Source: Roseiarcus sp963770035
Lineage (GTDB): Bacteria > Pseudomonadota > Alphaproteobacteria > Rhizobiales > Beijerinckiaceae
NCBI GenBank assembly: GCA_963770035.1
Contig: CAVYON010000067.1
Location: forward strand, 124,001-188,000
Length of the DNA: 64,000 nucleotides
Direction: 5' to 3'
In this document: piece by piece, positions 18,249 through 26,988 of the stretch
Position numbering within the stretch: the first letter of the stretch is position 1
Layout of the letters: each line of letters begins with the position of its first letter
Program-made: the position numbers and the translations under genes
Notes under the pieces: generated by a model
Database searches by the model: none
Told to the model about the DNA's origin: nothing
The model's input: only the letters and a program-made list of their open reading frames with translations

Positions 18249-18838
18249 GCTGACGCGGCCCCTTGAAACTTGAAGCCCCAAAGGGGCGTATCACCGCCAG
18301 AGGTTCATTTGATCCAACCGTTGATCCTCTTTCTCCTGGTTGCGGATATAGGCCCGGATAGCTTCCTCATCTCGACCCACTGTGTTGACGAAGAACCCTC
18401 TGGCCCAAAAATGCTGTCCCACAAAGCTCCGTTTGCGCTCTCCATAGACCCGAGCCAGGTGGATTGCGCTCTTGCCCTTGATGAACCCAACAACCTGTGA
18501 CACCGCGTATTTCGGCGGAATCGAAAGAAGCATGTGCACATGGTCGGGCATCAAATGCCCTTCTTCGATCCGCGCTTCCTTCTGAAGCGCGAGCTTGCGG
18601 AACACCTCGCCCAGATGTCGGCGCAATTCCAGATACAGCGTTTTGCGTCGACATTTCGGAATGAAGACAACGTGGTATTTGCAGTCCCAGGTCGTGTGGC
18701 TTAGGCTTTCGTACTCGTCCATCGGCGGAGTTCCTTTCGTGGCGTGGCTGCTCACGTTGGAAATCCGTCGGTGGACTGCTGGAATTCGTCAAACTTCTAC
18801 TGCCACCCCGGCATAGCCGGGGGGTCTCTCGCTTACGC
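18249..18838 (-). mobile_element. IS200/IS605-family insertion sequence
   Basis: About 590 bases lie between the two halves of the cyclase gene. The element carries one tnpA gene and a hairpin near each end: GCCCC AAA GGGGC at 18273-18285 and CCCCGGC ATA GCCGGGG near 18806-18822. There are no inverted terminal repeats or target duplication, as expected for this family, which moves as single strands through subterminal hairpins. The exact ends are uncertain by a few bases because ACGCT occurs at both junctions. Confidence 0.8.
18291..18722 (-). CDS. tnpA: IS200-type transposase TnpA
   Basis: A 143-residue Y1 HUH transposase. It starts MDEYESLSHTTWDCKYHVVF, the usual IS200 opening, has the HUH motif MPDHVHMLLSIP and the catalytic tyrosine in IRAYIRNQE near the C-terminus. 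ATG 18722 is preferred over the upstream 18755 start because AAAGGAA lies before it and it fits the family length. All catalytic residues are present, so the element may still be active. Confidence 0.92.
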   Translation of the reverse strand: MDEYESLSHTTWDCKYHVVFIPKCRRKTLYLELRRHLGEVFRKLALQKEARIEEGHLMPDHVHMLLSIPPKYAVSQVVGFIKGKSAIHLARVYGERKRSFVGQHFWARGFFVNTVGRDEEAIRAYIRNQEKEDQRLDQMNLWR

Positions 18839-19287
18839 TAGCCTCGCGAATTCTGCTCAGCCGCGCGCGATGGTCAGGTACTCGTCGATCGTCAGACGGC
18901 TGCGGCCGCAGCGGCGGACCCGATGATCTGCCTTGAAGACGTCGGGGGGCCGGCCGATGAAGGGGTTCTCTGAGCCGGTGCCGGTGTTCGCGGCAAAGCG
19001 CACGGCCGGGCGAGAATCTCAACGGTCACCGGCGCCATTGCAAAGCCTGAGCAGGTCCAAGCCGCCGGACGAATAACTGGCCTGGCGGGACGCCTGTCTC
19101 GGACGCACAAGCAACTCCAATGCTCCGGCCGTTGAGGTTGCACATAGTTCTGTCAAAGATCGTGATTACGAGAATGAGTTCCGTCAACTGGCCGGACGTA
19201 GCCAAAACGAACCTCCTCAGGTCCCGCAAGGATTGTGGTCGAGATCGCGGGCCCCGAATTGAAGCAGACCAGAGTTTGGGGTCGATC

Positions 19288-20286
19288 ATGCCGAAAGCGT
19301 TGCTCGAGCGTCTTGGAAATCGTCCGATCGGGCACGGGTCCATGGCCCTGCTGCTGACGCTCTTTCTTAGCGGTTCGGCGTCGGGCCAGCCTGCATCAAA
19401 AGTTCCACATATTGGCTGGCTCGATTTCTGGCCGAACTGCGATGCATCATCGTTGGAGAACGGTCTCAGAGATCTCGGATATATTCCGGGGACCAGCGTC
19501 GTCATCGACTGCCGCAGCGCAGATCGCCGATACGAGCGGCTGCCGATGGCCGCCGCGGAACTGGTCAAGCTCAACGTGGATGTAATCGTCGCGACAAGCC
19601 AGCCGACGGCGCAGGCGGCGCATGACGCCACACAGACGATTCCAATCGTGATGATTGCAAGCGGCGACCCAATCGGTGCGGGATTGGTCAAGAGCCTCGG
19701 CCATCCGGGCGGGAACGTCACCGGGCTGACTTACTATGCGACCGAACTTACTGCAAAGCGATTGGAGCTCCTTCGCGAGGCCGTTCCGAACCTCTCCAAA
19801 GTTGGCGTCCTGGCGAATCCCGTCGTCTCCTATCTCCCGTTCGAAAACGACACTCTCCGATCGGCAGCGGCTCTCGGCTTAGCGGTCGTGATCCACCACG
19901 TCAGCGAGCCCGCAGATATCGATAGCGCAATCGAGCAAATGCAAAACGAGGGGGCGGGCGCCGTATTTGTTCTGCCCGACCTGATGCTGGCCGACCAAGC
20001 GGAGCGAGTAGGCAGAGTGGCGCTGTTGCATCGCCTGCCGACAATGGCCTGGGGCCAGTGGTTCACCAAGGCTGGCGGTCTAATGGCGTATTCCGCCGAG
20101 TATCCGAACATGACACGGAGCCTTGCCGGCTTTGTCGACAAAATCCTTAAAGGCGCAAAGCCGGGTGATTTGCCGATCGATCAGCCCTATCTGTTCCGGT
20201 TGTCGATCAATCCCGCCACTGCTCGGGCGCTTGGCATTACGCTGTCGCCGTCTTTCGTCGCTCGCATCGACGATGAAATTGAATAG
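19288..20286 (+). CDS. ABC transporter substrate-binding protein (ABC_sub_bind family)
   Basis: A 332-residue binding protein. The signal peptide is MALLLTLFLSGSASGQPAS (from 19342), and ATG 19288 with GGGG upstream gives a 17-residue extension before it, so either start could be used. The mature part has HIGWLDFWPNC, the family segment VDVIVATSQPTAQAA, IPIVMIASGDPIGAGLV, and LGHPGGNVTGLT. No permease or ATPase lies nearby, so it is an orphan component. It begins about 210 bases after the broken cyclase gene. Confidence 0.85.
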   Translation: MPKALLERLGNRPIGHGSMALLLTLFLSGSASGQPASKVPHIGWLDFWPNCDASSLENGLRDLGYIPGTSVVIDCRSADRRYERLPMAAAELVKLNVDVIVATSQPTAQAAHDATQTIPIVMIASGDPIGAGLVKSLGHPGGNVTGLTYYATELTAKRLELLREAVPNLSKVGVLANPVVSYLPFENDTLRSAAALGLAVVIHHVSEPADIDSAIEQMQNEGAGAVFVLPDLMLADQAERVGRVALLHRLPTMAWGQWFTKAGGLMAYSAEYPNMTRSLAGFVDKILKGAKPGDLPIDQPYLFRLSINPATARALGITLSPSFVARIDDEIE

Positions 20287-20560
20287 GGCGCCTTTTTGCG
20301 CGGCAACGTGGCTGCGTTTCAGCATGGCGACACGCCAATTAGAACGCTCATCAGTGAAAGGGGCTAGGCCACAGTCCGAAATTATGACCACCGCCAAGTT
20401 GACGCCTCGACAGTCGGCGGAAGGCCTAGTCCGGGCTCGCAGCGGAATGCGGGCTTTGGAGTCGGCTGCGGTCCTTCCCAAGGCGACCCTCGTAGGCGCG
20501 CTCTCCGCCCTTTGCGCCCTTGCCGGTCGGCGCCAAGCGTTTGATCCGATCCACTGGCGC
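20287..20560. other. Intergenic sequence before duplicated segment B
   Basis: No gene seen. The last 40 bases contain CGCCAAGCGTTT, a short stretch also found around 11642 and 23988, next to other break points of the rearranged zone. Confidence 0.35.
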
Positions 20561-21590
20561 GATCGCCGTGCCGATGACGATCGGCTTGATGGCGTCGCCG
20601 ACCCCGAGCGGCTGCGCCGGTCGAGAGAATGGAAATGACGCAGGCGCGACCAGCATCCCATGAGTCGGCCCCTTGCCGACGCGGATTGTGAGACAGACAA
20701 CGCGAAGCGATTTCGCAGGGAGCTTGGACACTTGGTGCGTCGCACGGTCACAGCGTCGGGAAACCGCATCGGCAAGCCGCACGTCTCCATCCTACGGCTG
20801 CTGCGCCGCGACCTTGTGCTATGCGGGATCGCTGCGTTCGCATGACTTCGTTGCGGAGCGGCGTCATCAAAACGGCGACAAGAGGGACAGCGACGTGCGC
20901 GGCTATCGGCAGCAGATCAACGCACTGCTGCACTGGGCGCCACGAGAAGGGTCGAGCAGGCTGATTGATACATCCAAGGATGGCAAAACGGACGAAAGGG
21001 AATGTTGCCGATGACGATAAGAGCCAATGCCAAGATGTTTCTCTTGATCAGTTTGTTTTTTGTTTCGACCAGCGCGATCGCAGATCAGTGCGACTCCGTC
21101 GCCGCTGCAGTCGCTCAAGCGACCGGCGCGACGCTGGAGCGGAAGAACGAGTTGGATCCTTCAATAACGCTGCGGCATCCCGCCATTGACAGTATGAATA
21201 TCGGATGCACGGATCTGAATGGCAATCTTAGCGGCGCCACCTCATGGGTGATTATCGGGTCAAAGGGCTGGGCGTGGTCAGGTCATTCCGAAGACCCTCA
21301 TGAGGCCCCGAGCGTGAAGACTTTTTCCTTGCTTGCGGCGGCGACCCAAATTGCCTTCGGCGCTCCGTTTCAGACGATTGCCACTGCCGCCGCCAAATGC
21401 GCCGCCGACGCGGCCAAGGCGGAAAACTATCACGCTCAAGTTGATGCGGCCGGTTTGGCCCTCGATTGCCTTTCGGGTCCGGATCGGATTTCCGGCGCCA
21501 TCGCTGTCGATAACCCGGCAAGCGGAAAATGACAGACCCGATCGGAACGACGAATTACGTATCGCGGTGACTCGACCGTCTTTACCTTTT
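20561..21590. repeat. About 1-kb duplicated segment, copy B
   Basis: Second copy of the 11672-12700 segment. It starts with the same minus-strand scrap of the sugar permease gene (20561-20680, with a few extra deletions), continues through the same spacer and the paralogous secreted-protein gene, and ends about 50 bases past its stop. Confidence 0.8.
21011..21532 (+). CDS. Small secreted protein of unknown function (copy B)
   Basis: A 173-residue paralogue of the 12125 product, with signal peptide MTIRANAKMFLLISLFFVST and AIADQ. Differences from copy A include LDPSITL for LDSSITL, DLNGNLSGA for DQNGNPNGA and ASGK for AGGK at the C-terminus. The start at 21011 matches copy A; an ATG at 21002 would add three residues. 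Function unknown. Confidence 0.65.
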   Translation: MTIRANAKMFLLISLFFVSTSAIADQCDSVAAAVAQATGATLERKNELDPSITLRHPAIDSMNIGCTDLNGNLSGATSWVIIGSKGWAWSGHSEDPHEAPSVKTFSLLAAATQIAFGAPFQTIATAAAKCAADAAKAENYHAQVDAAGLALDCLSGPDRISGAIAVDNPASGK

Positions 21591-21749
21591 CCCTTCGCGC
21601 CTTCACCAAGCCGCTATTCCAGGGCCCATCGCCGTAATTTCGGGGGTCGCTCGCAATTGCGGGCGGCCCTCGATTAGCGGCCCCTGACCGGAATTTGCGC
21701 GCCGGGGCGGGCGGTGGATAATGGCGGAAAAGAGGATAGGGGGTTCCCA

Positions 21750-22217
21750 ATGACGCCTCCACAGTTCGACGAAAACAAGCTCAAGGACATGGCGATCGCG
21801 CTCTGGCGCAAGGGCGGGATGGATACGCTGGTGAAAGTCGTTCCGCTCGGCCGCACGCCCAACAAGGACAGGACGATCGGCTACTGCACGACCTTCAAAT
21901 ACGTCGTCGGCCGCACGCCCGCCGAGATGGAGGCCACGGTCGGCTTTCGCGTCGGCTCGAAGCTCGCGGCAGGCGCGAGCGTCTTTCTGGTCACGCCCCT
22001 GCCGAGCGCCGCGCAATTCCGGCTGAGCGGATATTCCCAGACCCCGGAAGGCGTGCCGACCGATGCCAAGGCGCCGCACCCCGACTATCCGCCCGGTTAT
22101 GGCGTCCCCCAATGGGAACTGATTTCCGCCTCGCAAGCGAATTTGCGGCTGTTGGCGGACGTCGCGCCCGGTCAGAAGTTTACCTACCCGGTGGCGAAAC
22201 TGCCGCAGCCCGCATAG
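21750..22217 (+). CDS. Conserved hypothetical protein, intact copy
   Basis: A 155-residue soluble protein starting MTPPQFDENKLKDMAIALWR with GGATAGGGGG upstream. It contains GRTPAEMEATVGFRVGSKLA and PPGYGVPQWELISASQANLR. No signal peptide or membrane segment. I do not recognise a functional family. A disrupted copy exists at 14254-14306 plus 15965-16299, which confirms that this frame and start are the ancestral form. Confidence 0.7.
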   Translation: MTPPQFDENKLKDMAIALWRKGGMDTLVKVVPLGRTPNKDRTIGYCTTFKYVVGRTPAEMEATVGFRVGSKLAAGASVFLVTPLPSAAQFRLSGYSQTPEGVPTDAKAPHPDYPPGYGVPQWELISASQANLRLLADVAPGQKFTYPVAKLPQPA

Positions 22218-22369
22218 CCGACGCTGCGGACGTCGCCCTCACCCCCTTCACCGCCATTCGGTCCTTCGCCATCGATGGCTTTGCAAGCCTCCGGATGACG
22301 GCCCGACTCGCAAGATCGATAATGGCGATCGGACGTCGTTCGGCCGACAATAGCGCGAAACAAGGAGCA

Positions 22370-22711
22370 ATGACGGTGAAGCTTTGGGGGCTGGCGATCA
22401 TGGGCTTCGTCGCGGCGGCGCCGGCGGAAGCTTGCGACCAGGCGATCCGTCTTTCAAACTGGAACGCGTGCGCGATCGGACCGCTGAGCGAGAGCGGAGG
22501 CGAGGCCGATTGGGCTGCGGTTCCCGCCTGGACCCGGGACCCGGCGATCCGGCCATATTTCTACAATGACCCGCGTTTGCTGGCCAATCATGGCCTCTGC
22601 AACGCCAAATTCCACCGCGTCGTCCTCTGTCTCGCGGGATGGCAGGAGAGCGCAGACAAGGACGCCTGCTGGTTCTTGATCTGCAGCGGCTTTGCGGCGC
22701 GACAGCAATAG
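22370..22711 (+). CDS. Small secreted Cys-containing protein
   Basis: A 113-residue protein with AAGGAGC before ATG 22370. The signal peptide is MTVKLWGLAIMGFVAAAPAE, cleaved before ACDQAIRL. The mature part has several cysteines (CDQ, NACAIG, GLCN, VLCLAG, ACWFLIC), suggesting disulfides in the periplasm. Family not recognised. Confidence 0.6.
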   Translation: MTVKLWGLAIMGFVAAAPAEACDQAIRLSNWNACAIGPLSESGGEADWAAVPAWTRDPAIRPYFYNDPRLLANHGLCNAKFHRVVLCLAGWQESADKDACWFLICSGFAARQQ

Positions 22712-22789
22712 GACTGTAAACGACGAGACGAGAGTGATAATAGCCGTCCGCAGCGCCGCTGGCGGACCCAGCGGCAAATGGGGGGTCTC

Positions 22790-23176
22790 ATGAAACTCTA
22801 TGGTCTCGCCGGTATTCTTATTCTGGCGATCGCGTCGCCGGCGCTTGCCGACGGAATGCCGAAGCGCATCGGGCAGTGCGTGACCACCAAGGTCAAGAAA
22901 GTCGAGACGCGCCTGGTCGACGGGTCGACCAACCAACCGATGTTGGGGTCGGGCAGCGCGATCGAATTCGAAAACGGTGGCTACCAGGTCTCATACGATC
23001 AGGAGCAGGCCGTCGATCGGTCGAAACCCGGAGATCCGGTGAAGGTGTGCCTAGTGTCCGTTCCAGAGAGGTGTCCCCCAGGAGACAAGCGAGGCCGGAT
23101 GTACCGGGCCATGAACTTGCGCACCCGCGGGACCTGGACGCTTCCCGATTCCGAGCATTCCTGCGGCGGCGCCTAG
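22790..23176 (+). CDS. Small secreted protein of unknown function
   Basis: A 128-residue protein with a strong ribosome site (GGGGGG) before ATG 22790 and signal peptide MKLYGLAGILILAIASPALA. The mature part has conserved-looking stretches IGQCVTTKVKKVETRLVDGS, ENGGYQVSYDQ and DPVKVCLVSVPERCPPGDKR. Similar proteins of this type recur in Hyphomicrobiales genomes as hypotheticals (from memory). It follows the 22370 gene on the same strand and may be co-transcribed. Confidence 0.65.
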   Translation: MKLYGLAGILILAIASPALADGMPKRIGQCVTTKVKKVETRLVDGSTNQPMLGSGSAIEFENGGYQVSYDQEQAVDRSKPGDPVKVCLVSVPERCPPGDKRGRMYRAMNLRTRGTWTLPDSEHSCGGA

Positions 23177-23180
23177 ATTA

Positions 23181-23370
23181 GCGGAAGCCCATCGCATCGG
23201 CGCGTTCGATGGCGGGATGCACAAGCAGGTTGGCCGCGTCGCGCGCAATCAACTCAGAGCGGTCGTCGGCCGGCGCTTCGACCTTGTGGCTCGCGCCGTG
23301 GCTGCGGTTGACGAGCGCCACCACCAACCGCCGGCCTTTGTTAGGGTGTACACCCAGCGTGGATTGATAA
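23181..23370 (-). pseudogene. Internal fragment of alpha/beta hydrolase
   Basis: This stretch matches 8113-8300 of the intact hydrolase at the base level (for example GGCGCGTTCGATGGCG and AGCGGTCGTCGGCCGGCGC), covering residues about 43-105. It has accumulated indels and has no open frame. Its ends do not match those of the 13986 fragment, so it arose separately. Confidence 0.65.
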
Positions 23371-23582
23371 TTATCTGCCTAGCGGCAGGTCGGTTAGGAG
23401 CCGCGAACGAAATATCGCCGACAGCGCTGAGGGGATCTCCGCCGCGGCGAGCGCGAATACCCGCCTGCCGCCCTGAACGTGCGCGGCGGGCGGGACCTTT
23501 TCATTCGAACGCGCTGCGTGGCTCCTTGGCCAGCCGGCGCCGACTGCCATCGTGTTTCGACCGGGCCGCGAACTGCACGACT

Positions 23583-24014
23583 TTACCCGTTTGAGATCAT
23601 AGAGCGTCGAAAGCCAGCGTAGCCGAGGCCCACGAAGCCCAGCAGCAGCATCGCCCAGGTCGAAGGTTCGGGCGCCGAGGCAATCACGAACTGGAAGGTT
23701 CCTTTGGCGCCCCTAGTCGCAGCGGCGCCCGCGGCGAGAGCATAAATCAGGTCCGGCGCATAACCTCCCGAACTGTCGAGGAATAGCAGTTGGTAGGTTC
23801 CTGTCGGAATGTCGACGTTCTGGCTACCCGTCGCGTTCGTCGCCACGGCCAACTCAAGAACGGCCGCACCTGGCGCGTCTGTCGCTTTCAGCCTGATGCA
23901 GCTTTCCGTGGTCGCCGCTCGCTCCCGGCCCACCGGCAACGGCGACAGCGGGTCCAACCCGGGCATTGCAAGCGACGCGTTGGGGGCGCCAAGCGTTTGG
24001 TTTGCCGCTCGCAA
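23583..24014 (-). pseudogene. PEP-CTERM domain protein lacking a signal peptide
   Basis: The 143-residue frame ends with a PEP-CTERM sorting tail: APEPSTWAMLLLGFVGLGY followed by AGFRRS, i.e. PEP motif, membrane helix and basic end. The upstream part (NVDIPTGTYQLLFLDSSGGY) resembles an extracellular beta domain. No signal peptide is present at the N-terminus, which every sorted protein needs, so the 5' end appears lost. The edge lies only 37 bases from the oxidoreductase start. Confidence 0.6.
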
Positions 24015-24050
24015 GCCCTATGCTGAAGAGGGTCTTCGAGGAATTGCCCC

Positions 24051-25055
24051 ATGAACAACCGTCAGGTCATCCTCGCCTCGCGTCCTTCCGGCGTCGCTCA
24101 GTCGGAGAATTTCGCCATCCGCGAGGTTCCGACCGAGCCGCTCGCCGAGGGGAGCGTGCTCGTGCGCAACGAATTCCTGTCGGTCGAACCGGCGATGCGC
24201 GGCTGGATCGCCGACGTCGGCAACTATTCCGCCCCTGTCCCGATCGGTTCGACGATGCGCGCGCTCGCCGTCGGAACCGTCGCGGAATCCCGGCATCCCG
24301 ACTGGCGCGCCGGCGACGTCGTCACCGGCTGGTTCGGCTGGCAGGAATGGGCCGCTGTCGAACCGGACGCGATTCTGCGCCGGGTGTCCGAAACCGGGCT
24401 ACCGCACTCGCTCGCCCTTGGGGTCCTCGGGATCAACGGCGTGACCGCGCTCATCGGCCTGACCGTCATTGGCGAGCCGAGGGGCGGCGAGACCGTCGTG
24501 GTCTCGACCGCCGCGGGCGCCGTCGGCTCGGCGGTCGGGCAGATCGCCAAGATTCTCGGCTGCCGCACGGTCGGGATCGCCGGCGGCCCGGACAAGGTTG
24601 CGCAGTGCCGGGAGACCTTTGGTTACGACGCCGCCGTCGACTATCGCGCGCCCGGTCTCGCCGAGGCGCTCGGCGCAGCCTGCCCCGACGGCGTCAACGT
24701 CTATTTCGACAACACGTCGGGCGCGATCAGCGACGCCGTCTATCCCCGCCTCGCGGTCGGGGCGCGAATCGTCATCTGCGGCACAGCCTCGATCCCGTCC
24801 TGGAGCCCCTGGCCGACCGGGCCCCGTATCGAGCGCTGGTTGCTCGTCAAACGCGCCCGCGCCCAGGGCTTCATTGTCTTCGACTACCGCGACCGGTGGG
24901 ACGCTTCGGTCGCTGAGCTTGCCGGCTGGGTTCGGGCCGGAAGCCTGCGCTACGAGGAGGACATCCTCGACGGGATCGAATTCTGCCCCGACGCCCTCGC
25001 CGGACTTTACCGCGGCGACAACAAGGGCAAGCGGCTGATCCGCCTCGCCGTGTGA
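24051..25055 (+). CDS. NADP-dependent oxidoreductase (MDR superfamily, zinc-free)
   Basis: A complete 334-residue medium-chain reductase of the leukotriene-B4-dehydrogenase/CurA type. The N-terminal half has VRNEFLSVEPAMRGWIADV and the GWFGWQEW stretch; the Rossmann fold shows STAAGAVGSAVGQIAKILGC. Structural zinc ligands are absent. It would reduce the double bond of enones or similar. N-terminal pieces of the same gene occur at 8502 and 11304. The hydrolase is the probable original neighbour. Confidence 0.9.
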   Translation: MNNRQVILASRPSGVAQSENFAIREVPTEPLAEGSVLVRNEFLSVEPAMRGWIADVGNYSAPVPIGSTMRALAVGTVAESRHPDWRAGDVVTGWFGWQEWAAVEPDAILRRVSETGLPHSLALGVLGINGVTALIGLTVIGEPRGGETVVVSTAAGAVGSAVGQIAKILGCRTVGIAGGPDKVAQCRETFGYDAAVDYRAPGLAEALGAACPDGVNVYFDNTSGAISDAVYPRLAVGARIVICGTASIPSWSPWPTGPRIERWLLVKRARAQGFIVFDYRDRWDASVAELAGWVRAGSLRYEEDILDGIEFCPDALAGLYRGDNKGKRLIRLAV

Positions 25056-25061
25056 GGCGAC

Positions 25062-25890
25062 CTACAGCCCGAACCTCTTGCGCACCATGCGCATCATCGT
25101 GGGCGCGCCGAGGAGGCGCCTCAGCGGAACGAAGCGGCTGGCGTCCGGTCCGGCGAGGTAGCGCAGCCGGTCGCTCGGGTCGACCGCCGCCGCGTAGATC
25201 ACCTCGGCGACGAGTTCGGGCGAGCTCGAATTCCGGGTGTACTTCTCCCGCGCCGCCTTCACCTTCTGCATGAAGCCGGCATACTCGGGCACGCGGGAAA
25301 TGTCCCAGACGTCGGCGGACCGGCCGCCGAACTCGGTCTTGATCGCGCCGGGTTCGACGAGCTTCACGCGGACGCCGAAGCTGCCGAGTTCGTACCACAG
25401 CCCTTCCGAAAGGCCTTCGACGGCGAATTTGGTCGCGTTGTAGACGCTGAAGGCCGGCAGCGTCATGATCCCGCCGACCGACGAGACGTTGATCAGCGTC
25501 CCGGAGCGGCGCTCGCGGAAATGCGGCGCGACCGCCTGCACGCAGGCGATCAACCCGAACACGTTGACGTCGAACTGGCGCGCAATCTGCTCGCGCGTGC
25601 CCGCCTCCACCGGCCCGAACGCCCCGTAGCCGGCGTTGTTGAGCCAGACGTCGATCCGCTCGAACGCCGCGATCGCGTCCGCGACGGCTGTGCGCAGGGC
25701 CCTCCGGGTCCTGCACGTCGAGCGCGACCAGCTTCATCCGCTCGGACGGCCGCAAGTCGGTCTCCGCCTCGGGGCGGCGCATCGTGGCGACGACGTTCCA
25801 GCCCCTTTCGTGAAAGAGCCGCGCGGCCGCCTTGCCGATGCCGCTGCTCGCGCCGGTGATGACGACGGTCTTTGCGTTGTCCGCTGGCAT
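25062..25890 (-). pseudogene. Short-chain dehydrogenase/reductase, frameshifted
   Basis: From ATG 25890 the frame gives VVITGASSGIGKAAARLFHE (NAD(P) site) and LVALDVQDPEG, then loses register because of one extra base in the GGGCCC run near 25697-25703. The next frame carries REQIARQFDVNVFGLIACVQ, INVSSVGG (catalytic Ser), SVYNATKFAVEGL (YxxxK) and ends at 25062. Removing one base restores a normal SDR of about 275 residues. It lies convergent to the oxidoreductase gene and 17 bases after the sugar permease gene. Confidence 0.8.
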
Positions 25891-25906
25891 TTCCCATTCC
25901 CCACAA

Positions 25907-26947
25907 TCAGCCGAGGCCCCGCGTCACCGGGAACTCGATCACCCTCAGGTAGCGATCGCGGTAGGCGTCGAGCACGACCGCCAGCACGATCACCGTGCCG
26001 ATGACGATCGGCTTGACGTTGTCGCCGACCCCGAACAGCTGCAGCCCGGTCGAGAGAACCTGGATGATGCAGGCGCCGACCAGCGTCCCGATGATCGACC
26101 CCTTGCCGCCGGAAAGGCTCGTTCCGCCGATGATCACCGCCGCAATCGCGTTCAGTTCGTAGCCCACTCCGGCGATCGGGCTGCCGACGTTGAGCCGCAA
26201 CAGGTAGACCATCGCAGCGACCCCCGCGGTCAGTCCGCTGATGACGAAGGCGGCCACCTTGAAGGTGCGCGGATTGTGGCCCGAGAGCCGCACCGCCTCC
26301 TCGTTGGTGCCGATCGCGTAGATGAACCGGCCGAACACTGTGTAGCGAAGGACGAACCAGCCGATCAGGATGACGCCGATGGCGACGAGAAAGATCGAGG
26401 GAAAGACGCCGAACACGATCAGGTTGCCGAAGTCGATGAACGGCTGCGGCAGGCCGGTGATGGTCGCGTTGTCGCTGACGACGCGGGCCGCGCCGCTGGC
26501 GACATTGAGCATGCCGAGCGTGACGATGAAGGACGGCACCTTCCACTGCTCGACGACGAAGCCGTTGACGAAGCCGCATAGGCCGCCGACGCCCATGCAG
26601 CCGACGAGCGCGAGCGGAATCGAGACCACGAACGGCAGGCTGGCGTTGGTCATGATGAGCGCGCCGACCACCGTGCAGAGGGCGAGCACCGAGCCGACCG
26701 AGAGGTCGATGCCGCCGGTCAGGATGACGAAGGTCATGCCGGAGGCGAGCACCGTGTTGATGCCGATCTGGACGAAGATCTTTAGAAAATTCTCGGGCGT
26801 GGCGAAATAGGGCGCGGTCAGGGAGAAGAAGACCACGATCAGGACGAGCGCCACCGCAACCCCCGCTTCGCGCAGTCCGAAGCGCAGGAGGTCGTTCCAG
26901 ATGGCGGCGGCGCGCCGGCCGCCCGCAGGCTCAGTGGCTTCGCTCAC
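25907..26947 (-). CDS. Ribose-type sugar ABC importer, permease
   Basis: A 346-residue BPD_transp_2 permease of the RbsC/XylH/AraH group: FVILTGGIDLSVGSVLAL, the conserved EELNAIAAVIIGGTSLSGG-like region (ELNAIAAVIIGGTSLSGGKG) and GVGDNVKPIVIGTVIVLAV. The GTG at 26947 with GGGAGG six bases upstream is the best start; ATG 26974 is an alternative. Sugar specificity is unknown. Pieces of its 3' end are scattered at 11672 and 20561. A palindromic element separates it from the ATPase gene. Confidence 0.88.
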   Translation of the reverse strand: MSEATEPAGGRRAAAIWNDLLRFGLREAGVAVALVLIVVFFSLTAPYFATPENFLKIFVQIGINTVLASGMTFVILTGGIDLSVGSVLALCTVVGALIMTNASLPFVVSIPLALVGCMGVGGLCGFVNGFVVEQWKVPSFIVTLGMLNVASGAARVVSDNATITGLPQPFIDFGNLIVFGVFPSIFLVAIGVILIGWFVLRYTVFGRFIYAIGTNEEAVRLSGHNPRTFKVAAFVISGLTAGVAAMVYLLRLNVGSPIAGVGYELNAIAAVIIGGTSLSGGKGSIIGTLVGACIIQVLSTGLQLFGVGDNVKPIVIGTVIVLAVVLDAYRDRYLRVIEFPVTRGLG

Positions 26948-26988
26948 GAGAGCCTCCCGGCTTTCAGCCTGCATGCTCCGGGGGCGTA

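Larger units (their letters stand above)
16672..19076 (+). pseudogene. Membrane-bound class III adenylate/guanylate cyclase, split by an IS200-type element
   Basis: ATG 16672 opens a protein with a membrane helix (residues about 20-38), an extracytoplasmic Cache-like domain, a second helix (LLVAGAAFAGALAYLFARRM), a HAMP domain (IEPIKLLEKG to MAGELALSQ) and a cyclase domain with VVFCDLRGFTTFS (metal site), FMGDGLMLLFNAP and DYTAIGSVV. The gene is cut after GSVVT at about 18248. Beyond the element the frame resumes (from 18839) with LASR and, one base shifted, FCSAARDGQVLVDRQTAA, and after a further shift MKGFSEPVPVFAAKRTAG to 19076. The insertion plus two small shifts make it a pseudogene; the input domain would have sensed a small ligand. 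Confidence 0.85.
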
